A stretch of 5,941 bases of DNA, from positions 1 through 5,941 of the forward strand of contig JAKQBU010000153.1 in NCBI GenBank assembly GCA_029573975.1, read 5' to 3'. The notes beneath the pieces were generated by a model, which did no database searches, was not told the origin of the DNA, and was given only the letters and a program-made list of their open reading frames with translations. A program made the position numbers and the translations under genes. Within the stretch, counting starts at the first letter, position 1, and each line of letters opens with the position of its first letter. This DNA comes from Planctomycetota bacterium. Lineage in GTDB: Bacteria > Planctomycetota > Phycisphaerae > Sedimentisphaerales > SM23-30. Positions 5,547 through 5,941 of the stretch are shown piece after piece.

Positions 5547-5941
5547 ATGCCTCCGGATATTGGAGAAAAAACAGAAGCCCCGACCCCGCGTCGGCTGCAA
5601 GAGGCCAAGGAGAAAGGACAGGTCGCCAAAAGTACCGACCTTTCGGCCGCCGTCGGCCTGCTGGCGGCTCTGATTCTCCTGAACATCTACGGGCCGGCCA
5701 TTCTGGAAGGCTTTATGGAGATTCTCCGTAAATCCTTATGGCTGGAGAATGTGTCTCTCTCCGGCCAGGGTATCGTGGACGAGGGCTGGAAGGTTTTAGT
5801 ACGCCATTCACTGGGGATGATCGTTCCGTTTCTGCTGATACTCATGATTGTTGCCATCGTTGTCAATCTGGTCCAGGTCGGCTTTGTTTTCTCCGGTACG
5901 CCTATTACACCGTCGCTGGATAAAATTTCTCCCTTACGAGG
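5547..5941 (+). CDS. flhB: Flagellar export switch protein FlhB, 3' end missing
   Basis: FlhB is the export-apparatus protein whose self-cleaving cytoplasmic domain switches secretion from hook to filament subunits. Only the first 131 residues are present before the window ends. The cytoplasmic N-terminus carries the family signature GEKTEAPTPRRLQEAKEKGQ (6-25) and continues VAKSTDLS. Helix one covers about 33-50 and helix two about 87-110, with a periplasmic stretch between them. The sequence then reads QVGFVFSGTPITPSLDKISP, matching the conserved cytoplasmic loop. The ribosome binding site (AGGAAGGA, 5536-5543) begins at the fliR stop, 9 bp before the ATG. The autocleavage motif Asn-Pro-Thr-His lies downstream of the window and could not be checked. 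Neighbours identify it as flagellar rather than a virulence-type secretion homologue. flhA commonly follows in this operon order, but it is not visible. Confidence 0.95.
   Translation, partial: MPPDIGEKTEAPTPRRLQEAKEKGQVAKSTDLSAAVGLLAALILLNIYGPAILEGFMEILRKSLWLENVSLSGQGIVDEGWKVLVRHSLGMIVPFLLILMIVAIVVNLVQVGFVFSGTPITPSLDKISPLR

Overview
The window is a single stretch of one flagellar operon. All nine genes are on the + strand and in the usual bacterial order: motA (5' end missing), motB, fliL, fliN, fliO, fliP, fliQ, fliR and flhB (3' end missing). I see no RNA gene, mobile element, CRISPR array or foreign insertion, and no credible minus-strand gene. Base composition is moderately GC-rich with AT-rich dips. 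The layout suggests a motile bacterium with a conventional flagellum. The His/Gly-rich MotB tail, the divergent MotB peptidoglycan-binding motif and the long Pro/Ala-rich FliO resemble what I would expect of Planctomycetota or a neighbouring phylum, but that placement is a low-confidence guess and not a marker-based call.

Layout. Bases 1-1468 encode the stator (MotA and MotB). Bases 1461-1997 encode FliL, whose start overlaps the motB stop by 8 bp. A 127-bp AT-rich gap (1998-2124) follows at the place where fliM usually lies; it holds phased A-tracts and possible promoter elements. Bases 2125-2592 encode the C-ring protein FliN from a GTG start. A 98-bp gap with an imperfect hairpin separates fliN from fliO. 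From 2691 to the right edge the five export-gate genes fliO, fliP, fliQ, fliR and flhB are tightly packed, with gaps of 9 to 32 bp, nearly all with purine-rich ribosome binding sites.

How they work together. MotA and MotB form the ion-conducting stator that drives rotation, and FliL associates with the stator at the inner membrane. FliN is part of the cytoplasmic switch (C-ring) that receives torque and docks export cargo. FliP, FliQ and FliR build the membrane export gate, FliO helps FliP assemble, and FlhB controls the gate and substrate switching.

The window is mostly ordinary. The points worth a second look are the absence of fliM between fliL and fliN, the curved-DNA-like gap that may carry an internal promoter, a MotB OmpA-like domain in which the usual Gly-His-Thr-Asp motif reads Gly-His-Ala-Ala, and enlarged soluble parts of FliO and FliP. 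I did not find evidence of a new system.
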